This document shows, piece by piece, positions 25,766 through 33,217 of a stretch of 33,217 nucleotides of DNA. Source of the DNA: Catenibacterium mitsuoka_A. Its GTDB lineage: Bacteria; Bacillota_I; Bacilli_A; Erysipelotrichales; Coprobacillaceae. The position numbers were made by a program, and so were the translations under genes. Each line of letters starts with the position of its first letter. Within the stretch, counting starts at the first letter, position 1. The DNA is taken from the NCBI RefSeq assembly GCF_964259225.1, contig NZ_CAXVKN010000022.1, one strand, 5' to 3'. A model generated the notes under the pieces. That model saw only the letters and a program-made list of their open reading frames with translations. It searched no databases and was not told where the DNA came from.

Positions 25766-28213
25766 ATGGAACAAAGAGGTATTAAAGATATACAGTTAAC
25801 AGGTGAAATGAAGAAATCATTCATGGAATATGCGATGAGTGTTATTGTGGCTAGAGCTCTTCCTGATGCGAAAGATGGTTTAAAGCCAGTACAGAGACGT
25901 ATTATTCATGGTATGAATGAATTAGGCTGTTATAGTGATAAGCCTTATAAGAAGTCTGCCCGTATTGTTGGGGAAGTCATGGGGAAATATCACCCACATG
26001 GTGATAGTTCTATTTATGAAGCTCTTGTACGTATGGCACAGGATTTCTCATATAGATATATGTTGGTAGATGGACATGGTAACTTTGGTTCTATTGATGG
26101 TGATGGCGCTGCCGCAATGCGTTATACAGAATCAAGAATGTCTAAGATTGCGATGGAAATGGTAAGAGATATCAACAAGGATACTGTTGATTTTGTCCCT
26201 AACTATGATGGTGAAGAAAAGGAACCTAATGTGCTTCCTTCTCGTATTCCAAATTTATTGATTAATGGGTCTACTGGTATTGCGGTAGGTATGGCAACTA
26301 ATATTCCTTCACATAACTTAGGTGAAGTGGTTGATGCGATTCTTGCTGTTTCTAAGAACCCTGATATTACAATTACAGAGTTGATGGATAATTATATCCC
26401 TGGTCCTGATTTCCCTACAGGCGCTTATATTTTAGGCCGTGGGGCTATTAAGAAAGCGTATGAGACAGGGAATGGTTTGATTGTCATGAGAGCAAAGACT
26501 GATATCGAAGATATCGGTAGCAATAAAAAAGCAATCATCGTAACTGAATTACCATATATGGTCAATAAGGCACGTTTAATTGAAAAGATTGCAGCTCATG
26601 TAAAAGAAAAGAATATCGATGGTATTACAGAATTAAGAGATGAATCTGACCGTGAAGGTATTCGTATTGTGATTGAGTTAAGAAGAGATGTACAGCCAGA
26701 AGTTATTTTAAATCAGTTATACAAGTTAACTGCATTACAGACTACTTTTGGTGTCAACAATATTGCCTTAGTGAATGGTGAACCTAAGACATTGTCTTTA
26801 AAAGAAATGATTAATGTTTACTTAGAACATCAGGAAGATGTTATTCGTAGAAGAACATTATTTGATTTAAAGAAGGCAGAAGATCGTGCTCATATCTTAG
26901 ATGGTTTAAAGCGTGCTATTGATCAGATTGATGCGATTATTAATTTAATTAGAAGTTCTCGTACAACAGAAATCATTCAGCAGAGATTAATGGATGAATT
27001 TGATATGTCTGAAAGACAGGCAAAGGCTATCCGTGAAATGCAGTTACAAAGACTAGCTGGATTGGAAAGAGAAAAGATTGAGAATGAATTAAATACATTA
27101 TTAGAAACAATTGCAGATTTAAAAGATATTCTTGCGAATAAAGAAAGAATTATTGCGATTATTGATCAGGAACTTCTTGAAATCAAAGCGAAGTATGGTG
27201 ATAAGAGAAGAACTGAAATCATTCAGGGTTCATTTGATATTGAAGATGAAGATTTAATTCCTGAAGAAGATGTCGTTATTTCTTTAACGAATAATGGTTA
27301 TGTAAAACGTATGCCTATTGATACTTATAAAGCTCAAAATAGAGGTGGTAAAGGTATCAAGGGTATGAGTACAAATAATGATGATGTTGTAGATTCATTA
27401 ATGAATATGTCTACTCATGATGATTTATTGATCTTTACTAACTTTGGTAAGGTATACCGAATGAAGGGATATAATATTCCTGAATTTGGTAGACAGGCAA
27501 AGGGTCTTCCTATTATCAACTTATTGAATATGGATAAGGATGAACAGGTGAAGACTATGATCTCTATTACACCTTCTGAAGTAGATGAATCACATTTCTT
27601 ATTCTTTGTGACTAAGGATGGTTTAGTAAAGAGAACTGGATTACCTGAATTCGAAAATATCAGACAGTCTGGTAAACTTGCACTCACATTACGTGAGGGT
27701 GATGAATTAGTTGATGTTAAGTTAACTAATGGTAAGAGTGAAATTCTTCTTGCAGCAGCGAATGGTAAGGCTATTCGTTTTGATGAAAATGATGTGAGAC
27801 CAATGGGACGTTCTGCAAGTGGTGTTAAGGGTATGAATGTAGATGATAGTCATATTATTGGTGTGACTACCAATACTGAAGGACAAAATATCTTAATCAT
27901 TACTGAAAAGGGTTATGGTAAGATGTCACCACTCGAAGAATATCGTTTATCTAAACGTGGTGGTAAAGGTGTTAAGACTGTTAATATTACTGAGAAGAAT
28001 GGTGAATTAGTCAGCATTAAAGCTGTAGAAGGCAATGAAGACTTAATGATCATTACGAATGAAGGTATTATTATCAGATTACCAATGGAACAGGTAAAGA
28101 GTGCTGGAAGAGCTACACAGGGTGTAAGACTTATTAAAGTAGGTGAAGGTGCTTCTGTTTCAAGTATTACAGTAGTAGATAAAGAATCAGAAGAAGAAAC
28201 GACTGAAGAATAA
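25766..28213 (+). CDS. gyrA: DNA gyrase subunit A
   Basis: 815 residues. The active-site Tyr is in AAMRYTESRMS. The quinolone-resistance region reads HPHGDSSIYEALVRMAQ, with Ser and Glu at the positions of E. coli Ser83 and Asp87, i.e. the usual susceptible-type residues for a Gram-positive. The C-terminal domain contains the GyrA-box-like QNRGGKGIKG and the later blade repeats (KRGGKGVKT), and an acidic tail SEEETTEE. AAGGAGA precedes the start, 14 bases after gyrB. Last gene of its operon. Confidence 0.98.
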   Translation: MEQRGIKDIQLTGEMKKSFMEYAMSVIVARALPDAKDGLKPVQRRIIHGMNELGCYSDKPYKKSARIVGEVMGKYHPHGDSSIYEALVRMAQDFSYRYMLVDGHGNFGSIDGDGAAAMRYTESRMSKIAMEMVRDINKDTVDFVPNYDGEEKEPNVLPSRIPNLLINGSTGIAVGMATNIPSHNLGEVVDAILAVSKNPDITITELMDNYIPGPDFPTGAYILGRGAIKKAYETGNGLIVMRAKTDIEDIGSNKKAIIVTELPYMVNKARLIEKIAAHVKEKNIDGITELRDESDREGIRIVIELRRDVQPEVILNQLYKLTALQTTFGVNNIALVNGEPKTLSLKEMINVYLEHQEDVIRRRTLFDLKKAEDRAHILDGLKRAIDQIDAIINLIRSSRTTEIIQQRLMDEFDMSERQAKAIREMQLQRLAGLEREKIENELNTLLETIADLKDILANKERIIAIIDQELLEIKAKYGDKRRTEIIQGSFDIEDEDLIPEEDVVISLTNNGYVKRMPIDTYKAQNRGGKGIKGMSTNNDDVVDSLMNMSTHDDLLIFTNFGKVYRMKGYNIPEFGRQAKGLPIINLLNMDKDEQVKTMISITPSEVDESHFLFFVTKDGLVKRTGLPEFENIRQSGKLALTLREGDELVDVKLTNGKSEILLAAANGKAIRFDENDVRPMGRSASGVKGMNVDDSHIIGVTTNTEGQNILIITEKGYGKMSPLEEYRLSKRGGKGVKTVNITEKNGELVSIKAVEGNEDLMIITNEGIIIRLPMEQVKSAGRATQGVRLIKVGEGASVSSITVVDKESEEETTEE

Positions 28214-28243
28214 GAAGTTGTCACATGACAACTTCTTTTTTTC
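28212..28243 (+). terminator. gyrA terminator with embedded -35 of next gene
   Basis: A near-perfect 12-bp stem, AAGAAGTTGTCA (28212-28223) and TGACAACTTCTT (28226-28237), followed by T residues. The 3' arm carries ATGACA (28225-28230), the -35 of the downstream promoter. Confidence 0.88.
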
Positions 28244-28253
28244 ATACTATAAT
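28225..28253 (+). promoter_or_regulatory. Promoter of the AEC permease gene
   Basis: ATGACA (28225-28230), a 17-base spacer and consensus TATAAT (28248-28253), 28 bases before the start codon. Confidence 0.7.
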
Positions 28254-28280
28254 TAGTCCTCAAAGAGGGGGAGTTATTAT

Positions 28281-29186
28281 ATGTTAGATTTACAGGTAGA
28301 AATATTTATTTTAGTTGGAATAGGCTATCTTATTTCTAAACTCGGATTATTTAATAAACAGACTCGTAAACAGGTCACTGATTTAGTATTAAACCTTGTG
28401 TTACCTGTGGCCACTGCAAAGAGTTTCTTAATTAAACTCACACCAAGTATTATGAAGACGACTCTTGTTGTATTTTTAGTATCTATTGGTATACAGGCTC
28501 TTTATTTTATTATTAATAAGACAGCATATAATAATCAGGAAGAAACAAAGAAGATCAACTTACAGTATGCGACTATGGTATCTAATGCGGGTTTTATGGG
28601 GATGCCATTTGCACAGGGGTTATATGGTGATATGGGATTACTTTATGCCTGTATTTATTTAATTCCACAAAGAATATTTATGTGGAGTTATGGTTTGTCC
28701 CATTATACAAAAGCTGATTTTAAGACGATGGTGAAGAAAGTTGCTTTACATCCATGTCTTATTGGGATTTATTTTGGTATAGTATTTATGATCATGTATT
28801 CATTCGGGTATACACTACCTTCTTTTGTGACGACAACTATGAGTTCTATAGGTGGATGTAATACTGCATTAAGTATGATTGTGATAGGAAGTATATTAAG
28901 TGATGTAGAACCTAGAGAGATATTGGATAAGGAATGTATTTATTATTCTTTTATTCGTTTGATTATGATTCCAGTAATTACTTATCTATGTTTAAGATGG
29001 ACATCACTTGATCATATTGGTATCGGTGTATCAGTAGTATTGGCTGCGATGCCTGCACCAAGTACATGTGCAATGCTGGCAAATAAGTATGATAAGAACC
29101 CAGAATTCGCTTCTAAGCTTATTTTTGTATCTACTGCATTTTCTTTAGTCACATTGCCACTTATTTCATTGATGATTACTTTATAA
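28281..29186 (+). CDS. AEC-family (auxin efflux carrier type) permease
   Basis: 301 residues with about ten hydrophobic segments in two halves. The start LQVEIFILVGIGYLISKLGL and the following LVLNLVLPVATAKSF are typical of the Mem_trans/AEC family, as are NAGFMGMPFAQGLYG and the late MPAPSTCAMLANKYD. In bacteria these carriers move organic acids such as malate or other small anions; the substrate is unknown here. GAGGGGGAG lies upstream of the ATG. It is a single gene with its own promoter between gyrA and serS. Confidence 0.9.
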   Translation: MLDLQVEIFILVGIGYLISKLGLFNKQTRKQVTDLVLNLVLPVATAKSFLIKLTPSIMKTTLVVFLVSIGIQALYFIINKTAYNNQEETKKINLQYATMVSNAGFMGMPFAQGLYGDMGLLYACIYLIPQRIFMWSYGLSHYTKADFKTMVKKVALHPCLIGIYFGIVFMIMYSFGYTLPSFVTTTMSSIGGCNTALSMIVIGSILSDVEPREILDKECIYYSFIRLIMIPVITYLCLRWTSLDHIGIGVSVVLAAMPAPSTCAMLANKYDKNPEFASKLIFVSTAFSLVTLPLISLMITL

Positions 29187-29202
29187 TTAATGAATAATGG
29201 TA

Positions 29203-29208
29203 TATAAT
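29203..29208 (+). promoter_or_regulatory. serS -10 element
   Basis: TATAAT 30 bases before the serS start; the likely -35 (TTTATA near 29180) overlaps the end of the permease gene. The leader is too short for a T-box riboswitch, which many Firmicute serS genes have. Confidence 0.45.
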
Positions 29209-29238
29209 GACAATAATCTATGAACAAGGAGTATATAT

Positions 29239-30525
29239 ATGATTGATATCGCAAGATTAAGAGAAGATCCTGAAGCTGTTAGGGAGAATATTAAAAAGAA
29301 GTTTCAAGATCATAAGCTTCCTTTAGTTGATGAAGCATTAGAATTAGACAAACAGTATAGAGCTGCTATCACAAGAGCATCTGAACTTCGTAGTATGAGA
29401 AATAAATTGTCTAAAGAAATTGGACAGTTCATGCGTGAAGGTAAGAAAGAAGAAGCTGCTGAAAATAAGAAGAAAGTTGGAGAAATGGCTGAAGAATTAA
29501 AGTCATTAGAAGAAGTTGAAAAAGAATCTGGAGATAAATTAAGAGAAGTCATGATGAAGATTCCTAACTTCTTAGATCCTACTGTACCAATCGGTAAAGA
29601 TGACAGCGAAAACGTAGAAATCACTAAGTATGGGGATCCAGTAGTACCTGATTATGAAGTTCCATATCATACAGATATTATGGAATCATTTGATGGTATT
29701 GATCTAGATGCAGCAGGTAGAGTTGCAGGTAATGGTTTCTATTATTTAATGGGTGATATTGCTAGATTACATTCTGCAGTATTAGCTTATGCAAGAGACT
29801 TCATGATCAACCGTGGATTCACTTATTGTGTACCACCATATATGATTAGAAGTAATGTTGTTAATGGTGTTATGTCATTTGAAGAAATGGATGCCATGAT
29901 GTATAAGATTGAAGGAGAAGACCTATACTTAATTGGTACTTCTGAACATTCAATGATTGGTAAGTTCATTGGTGAATTATTAGATGAAGACAAATTACCA
30001 TATACTTATACTTCATATTCACCATGTTTCAGAAAAGAAAAGGGTGCTCATGGTATTGAAGAACGTGGTGTTTATAGAATTCATCAGTTCGAAAAACAGG
30101 AAATGATCGTTGTATGTAAACCAGAAGAATCTAAGATGTGGTTTGATAAGTTATGGAATAATACTGTAGATTTATTTAGATCTTTAGATATTCCAGTAAG
30201 AACACTTGAATGTTGTTCTGGTGACTTAGCAGACTTAAAGTCTAAGTCATTAGACGTTGAAGCTTGGTCTCCAAGACAGAAGAAGTATTTTGAAGTAGGA
30301 AGTTGTTCTAACTTAACGGATGCACAGGCTAGAAGATTAAATATCAGAATCAATGGTAAAGATGGTAAGTATTACGCACATACTTTAAATAATACTGTTG
30401 TTGCACCACCTAGAATGTTGATTGCGTTCTTAGAAAATAACTTAAATGAAGATGGTACTGTTTCTATTCCAGAAGCATTAAGACCATACATGGGTGGTAC
30501 TGAAAAACTAGTTCCTAAGAAATAA
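29239..30525 (+). CDS. serS: Seryl-tRNA synthetase
   Basis: 428 residues, class II synthetase. The N-terminal tRNA-binding coiled coil (about 25-105) is followed by the catalytic core with motif 2 CFRKEKGAHGIEERGVYRIH and motif 3 region VAPPRMLIAFLENN; GSCSNLTDAQARRLNIR matches the serine-binding segment. It charges tRNA-Ser and tRNA-Sec. AAGGAG precedes the ATG, and a strong terminator follows the gene. Confidence 0.98.
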   Translation: MIDIARLREDPEAVRENIKKKFQDHKLPLVDEALELDKQYRAAITRASELRSMRNKLSKEIGQFMREGKKEEAAENKKKVGEMAEELKSLEEVEKESGDKLREVMMKIPNFLDPTVPIGKDDSENVEITKYGDPVVPDYEVPYHTDIMESFDGIDLDAAGRVAGNGFYYLMGDIARLHSAVLAYARDFMINRGFTYCVPPYMIRSNVVNGVMSFEEMDAMMYKIEGEDLYLIGTSEHSMIGKFIGELLDEDKLPYTYTSYSPCFRKEKGAHGIEERGVYRIHQFEKQEMIVVCKPEESKMWFDKLWNNTVDLFRSLDIPVRTLECCSGDLADLKSKSLDVEAWSPRQKKYFEVGSCSNLTDAQARRLNIRINGKDGKYYAHTLNNTVVAPPRMLIAFLENNLNEDGTVSIPEALRPYMGGTEKLVPKK

Positions 30526-30573
30526 TGAACTTTGATTAATGAGTTATTCTTAGAATTAGTGTTGATATAATTC

Positions 30574-30605
30574 AAGGCATGACAATATATTGTTATGCCT
30601 TTTTA
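30574..30605 (+). terminator. Terminator after serS
   Basis: A 12-bp stem with one GU pair, from AAGGCAT at 30574-30580 to ATGCCTT at 30595-30601, with a TATA loop and T residues after it. Confidence 0.88.
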
Positions 30606-30631
30606 TGTAAAATTCTTTGTATAAAATATAG

Positions 30632-31860
30632 TTTTACGCTCAATTTAAGAAAATTGTTGCTTTGAGTAATCTTATTCAGCGAATATACCATAACGATATT
30701 CGTAATATGCTTCCTTAAGTGAAATAGGCATAGGCGTAGCTCTTACCATTTCATTACTGAAAGCCTCAGTATCCATCATCATTCTTAGAATCTCAGATGC
30801 CATTTCCTTTCTCTTGAATGTATACTTAGCCTGCTTCTTAAGAAGCAGGAAATCTAGATAACCTTGTATGTATCTGGTTCCAACACCTCTTGTTGTCTGT
30901 ATCATTGAGCTTACTTCTGTCATCATCTCATTGACAGCTCCTAATGATTTACCATCATCAGTAAGATATCTCTTCTCTAAAGGAGATGTCTTTATCTTAT
31001 TGTTTACTGCTTCAAGATAGTTGGCAAACTGCTGTATGCTTGCCTTTGAATCTGATATGAACTCTTCCACATCCTTAAAGTAGTCTTTATTCGCTTTATA
31101 TTTATCGAATGACTCACTTCCAAGACCTGATACCTGCATCATCATATGATCATTTTCATCTGTAGCACAGACAATGGCAACCTTGTGATGAGATATTCCT
31201 CTATATGCAGCCTGTTTACCTCTTTTCTTTGAGTATCTAGGCATATTTTGAGGACGTGTTCCCTTTAGGTTTATACTTTTATACTGTGTATCTATTTCAA
31301 CTTCACCAGATAATTTCTGATGACCCATGATTTCAGATGCTGCATGATAAAGTTTATGACGCATATAGAAGCAGGTCGTCTTGCTTGTCTCCAAGACTTG
31401 AGCCTCACCCTCTAGAGGCATTTTATATAGTTCCAGTTCAATGAAGTGAAGCCACTGGTCCAAAGTAAAATGAGACCAGTAGAATAAGGTGTTGGTTCTA
31501 TCACTAAAAGACTTGTGACAGTCAAGACAGATATATCTCTGATGTCCGTTCTTATCTTTTCCATTCTTCTTGAAATGAACTGAACCACATATAGGGCATG
31601 CCTTATGAGATGGATCAATGTCTTCATCATCCTGTTCATATAATGATTCAATAAGCTTATTTACATAATCCTTATCCTTAGATCTTAAATAGTTTTTTAC
31701 CTGGTTTTCAGTTATCATAGCACTCACCTGATCTTTTAAGATCATTTTACAACTATTCAAGAAATGATGATTTGAGTTAGGTGGCTATAAAGTAGAAAAA
31801 CAGGCGTTAAGTTAAATTAAATGATCTAGTAGCAACATTTTTCATAAACTTAGCGTAGTT
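30632..31860 (-). mobile_element. IS1595-type insertion sequence with imperfect inverted repeats
   Basis: The transposase gene is bordered by related ends: 30632-30661 and, inverted, 31831-31860, matching at 23 of 30 positions, with the shared blocks TACGCT, GAAAA and TGTTGCT. The spacing to the gene is 10 bases on the 3' side and about 112 on the 5' side. The exact outer limits are uncertain: no 8-bp target duplication could be recognised at either side, so the ends may have diverged or the insertion is old. Confidence 0.6.
30672..31718 (-). CDS. IS1595-family (ISXO2-like) transposase
   Basis: 348 residues. An N-terminal zinc ribbon (CPICGSVHFKKNGKDKNGHQ then YICLDCHKSF, four Cys) is followed by the ISXO2-like DDE region: GEVEIDTQYKSINLKGTRPQ with the first Asp, VAIVCATDENDHMMMQVSGLG with the second, FISDSKASIQQF, and the late TRGVGTRYIQGYLDF segment that stands near the third catalytic position. 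The sequence is uninterrupted, so the enzyme may be active, although IDTQY replaces the more usual IDETY. The ATG at 31718 has AGGTGAG just upstream; longer starts (TTG at 31760) lack one. Confidence 0.85.
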   Translation of the reverse strand: MITENQVKNYLRSKDKDYVNKLIESLYEQDDEDIDPSHKACPICGSVHFKKNGKDKNGHQRYICLDCHKSFSDRTNTLFYWSHFTLDQWLHFIELELYKMPLEGEAQVLETSKTTCFYMRHKLYHAASEIMGHQKLSGEVEIDTQYKSINLKGTRPQNMPRYSKKRGKQAAYRGISHHKVAIVCATDENDHMMMQVSGLGSESFDKYKANKDYFKDVEEFISDSKASIQQFANYLEAVNNKIKTSPLEKRYLTDDGKSLGAVNEMMTEVSSMIQTTRGVGTRYIQGYLDFLLLKKQAKYTFKRKEMASEILRMMMDTEAFSNEMVRATPMPISLKEAYYEYRYGIFAE

Positions 31861-31863
31861 TTA

Positions 31864-31892
31864 TTGAGGCTTTAGAAGTATGATAGTATAAT
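31864..31892 (+). promoter_or_regulatory. Promoter abutting the IS right end
   Basis: TTGAGG (31864-31869), a 17-base spacer and consensus TATAAT (31887-31892), starting only 3 bases beyond the inverted repeat. A second TATAAT occurs near 31918. It drives the gene at 31983. Confidence 0.65.
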
Positions 31893-31982
31893 TGTTTTCA
31901 GGATACTGATGAAGGGGATATAATTTTTAGAAAAAATGATATATTTACAAGTAATGTAACATATTGAAAAGGGGAAGGGAAA

Positions 31983-32816
31983 ATGAAGGAAAATAAAATG
32001 CCATTGTGGAAGATACTCCTCATTATAGTATTTTTACCAATCGCAATTATTTATTATCTAATCAAGTTTTATAAGTCTAGTAAGTATTCGGTCAAACAAA
32101 AAGTCATTTATACTTTTGTGGGTTTATTTATATTTTCGTTAGTGAATATATTTTCAAGAGCATTCAAAAATCCTGAAATAGAAAAAGTAGAAGTTACAGA
32201 TATGTATTTATATAAGGGAGATACAGATTATATAGATCCAACTGTAACACCTGAGAATGTAGTTGTAGAAAACATTGAATATACAGGTTATGATTCAAAT
32301 ATTATTTCTATTGATGATGATGGTAATATTAAGGCAGAAAATCCTGGTGAAACTAAAGTGGTATGTAAAGTAACTGATGATAATGAAAAAACAGTTAAAT
32401 CAAGAAAATTTACAGTTACTGTAGATCTCACTTTAAAGCAGCGAGAAGAACAAAGAAAAAAAGAGGAAGAAGCAGCATTAAAAGCAGAGCAGGAACTTCA
32501 AAAAAAGCGTAATACACTTTCTTTAACTGAATCACTTAGAATAAAAGATACGTGTAAAGATGTGGTAAATCAAGTTCTTAAAGCACCTGGTACTGCGGAT
32601 TATCCAGGGGCATGGTATGACCCTCTAAACGGATGGGGAATGCAAAAAGTGAATAACCTTGTTACGGTATCCTCATATGTTGATGCTGAAAATAGTTTTG
32701 GAGCTAAACTTAGAACTACCTTCGTTATTCAGTTTAAAATGAATGATGATGGCAGTGGAAGTTTAACATACTTTAAATTTGGTAATCGAGTAGTAAAAGG
32801 TAGTTATAGTAATTAA
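31983..32816 (+). CDS. Membrane-anchored protein with Ig-like and coiled-coil parts, unknown function
   Basis: 277 residues. Two hydrophobic segments (about 8-28 and 40-58) with basic residues between them form an N-terminal membrane hairpin, so the rest may lie on either side. Residues ~68-150 resemble a bacterial Ig-like (BIG2) domain: VEVTDMYLYKGDTDYI, then ISIDDDGNIKAENPGETKVV. A charged helix rich in E, K and A (about 152-180, REEQRKKEEEAALKAEQELQ) is followed by a C-terminal domain with VNQVLKAPGTADYPGAW and VTVSSYVDAENSFGAKLRTT; this last pattern occurs in many small Firmicute proteins of unknown role. GAAAAGGGGAAGGG precedes the ATG. Its function cannot be stated. Confidence 0.75.
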   Translation: MKENKMPLWKILLIIVFLPIAIIYYLIKFYKSSKYSVKQKVIYTFVGLFIFSLVNIFSRAFKNPEIEKVEVTDMYLYKGDTDYIDPTVTPENVVVENIEYTGYDSNIISIDDDGNIKAENPGETKVVCKVTDDNEKTVKSRKFTVTVDLTLKQREEQRKKEEEAALKAEQELQKKRNTLSLTESLRIKDTCKDVVNQVLKAPGTADYPGAWYDPLNGWGMQKVNNLVTVSSYVDAENSFGAKLRTTFVIQFKMNDDGSGSLTYFKFGNRVVKGSYSN

Positions 32817-32873
32817 ATCTTAATAGAATCCTAGTATCCTAAACGCATTTATTTAAGAAATAGATAGAAGGAT

Positions 32874-32905
32874 AAAGGAGAAAGGAAATGTAAAATCTCC
32901 TTTTT
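32874..32905. terminator. Terminator after the Ig-like gene
   Basis: AAAGGAGA (32874-32881) pairs with TCTCCTTT (32896-32903) around a 14-base loop, followed by T residues; it sits between two converging genes. Confidence 0.7.
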
Positions 32906-32939
32906 CTGTCAACCGAAATTGATAATGTCCCAAAAATAA

Positions 32940-33217
32940 TCAAACATTAGCACCACAACGGTGCTTTTGTTTTGCAGCATAATTCGCAAAGATGGATTTT
33001 CTCCATGGATGATCCATTGGAGGAATATACTTTTTCTTTTCTTTCTTAGGTGCCTCCTGAGGAGTATCAAATTCTTTTGATACTAGTTCATGTTCATCTA
33101 CTTCTTCCATCAGATAAAGATTATCAGCGATATTTGCCAAAAGCTGTCCATCAAATGTCTCTATGACCATGCAGTTAGTCTTTCCTGCAAAAAATCTTCT
33201 GTCTCCATTTTCGGTCA
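32940..33217 (-). CDS. C-terminal part of a transposase (integrase-type), cut by the window edge
   Basis: The frame is open to the right edge and ends at 32940. The visible 92 residues begin TENGDRRFFAGKTNCMVIET and include ANIADNLYLMEEVDEHEL, a Pro/Lys-rich linker and a final PPMDHPWRKSIFANYAAKQ, then KHR. This is the usual C-terminus (small beta domain after the rve core, then HPWK/R) of large helix-turn-helix/integrase transposases of the ISNCY/IS1202-like kind common in gut Firmicutes. An internal ATG at 33170 is not a real start. Whether the missing part is intact cannot be seen. Confidence 0.75.
   Translation of the reverse strand, partial: TENGDRRFFAGKTNCMVIETFDGQLLANIADNLYLMEEVDEHELVSKEFDTPQEAPKKEKKKYIPPMDHPWRKSIFANYAAKQKHRCGANV

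Noticed and set aside
29187..29238. T-box riboswitch before serS
   Set aside because: Only about 50 bases separate the genes and the -10 lies 30 bases before the start; there is no room for a T-box leader.
30600..31880. Target-site duplication of the IS1595-type element
   Set aside because: I compared the bases outside both inverted repeats and found no convincing 8-bp match, so none is reported.

Overview
The window is low-GC, Gram-positive-type bacterial chromosome around the replication origin. Evidence is the rpmH-rnpA-yidC-jag cluster facing away from dnaA-dnaN-S4-recF-gyrB-gyrA, a short bacillus-style DnaA, a two-domain lipoprotein YidC and strong Shine-Dalgarno sites. TGG is used for Trp and TGA as a stop, so the standard bacterial code applies and Mollicutes are excluded. 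The overall feel (AT-rich, CAG-rich glutamine codons, IS607/IS1595/IS1634-type elements) suggests a gut Firmicute, perhaps of the Erysipelotrichia; that placement is inference only.

Left part (1-7.2 kb, accessory): a decayed IS607 resolvase gene, a lone BRCT protein divergent from a membrane metallophosphoesterase, a PRD-only regulatory protein with its own promoter and terminator, then a tightly overlapping five-gene leftward operon (three different polytopic membrane proteins, one ABC ATPase, one exported protein). That operon is headed by a pair of 10-bp direct repeats 12 bp apart just upstream of a TATAAT, which resembles a LytTR-regulator operator, and by a leader hairpin that buries the start codon. 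Upstream of it lie the 3' part of a dead IS1634/IS4-type transposase and a degenerate type I toxin-antitoxin-like module with a convergent antisense RNA.

7.2-14.4 kb: a complete type I restriction-modification operon, hsdM-hsdS-hsdR, plus a translationally coupled short AbiTii-domain gene. The hsdS gene is the most striking feature: a normal two-TRD specificity subunit is joined in frame, through about 19.5 copies of a tetranucleotide, to a third TRD plus conserved region. Slippage in the tract should switch between a two-TRD and a three-TRD protein without ever destroying the first one.

14.5-30.5 kb: housekeeping. Leftward are mnmE and a MATE transporter, then jag, yidC, rnpA, rpmH; then the origin region (DnaA boxes both upstream of dnaA and between dnaA and dnaN); rightward are dnaA, dnaN, an S4-domain gene, recF, gyrB, gyrA, an AEC-type permease and serS. 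The RM island and decayed elements sit where mnmG/rsmG/parAB often follow mnmE in Firmicutes.

30.6-33.2 kb: an apparently intact IS1595-type element with imperfect terminal inverted repeats, a gene for a membrane-anchored Ig-like/coiled-coil protein of unknown function whose promoter abuts the IS end, and the C-terminal part of another transposase running off the right edge.
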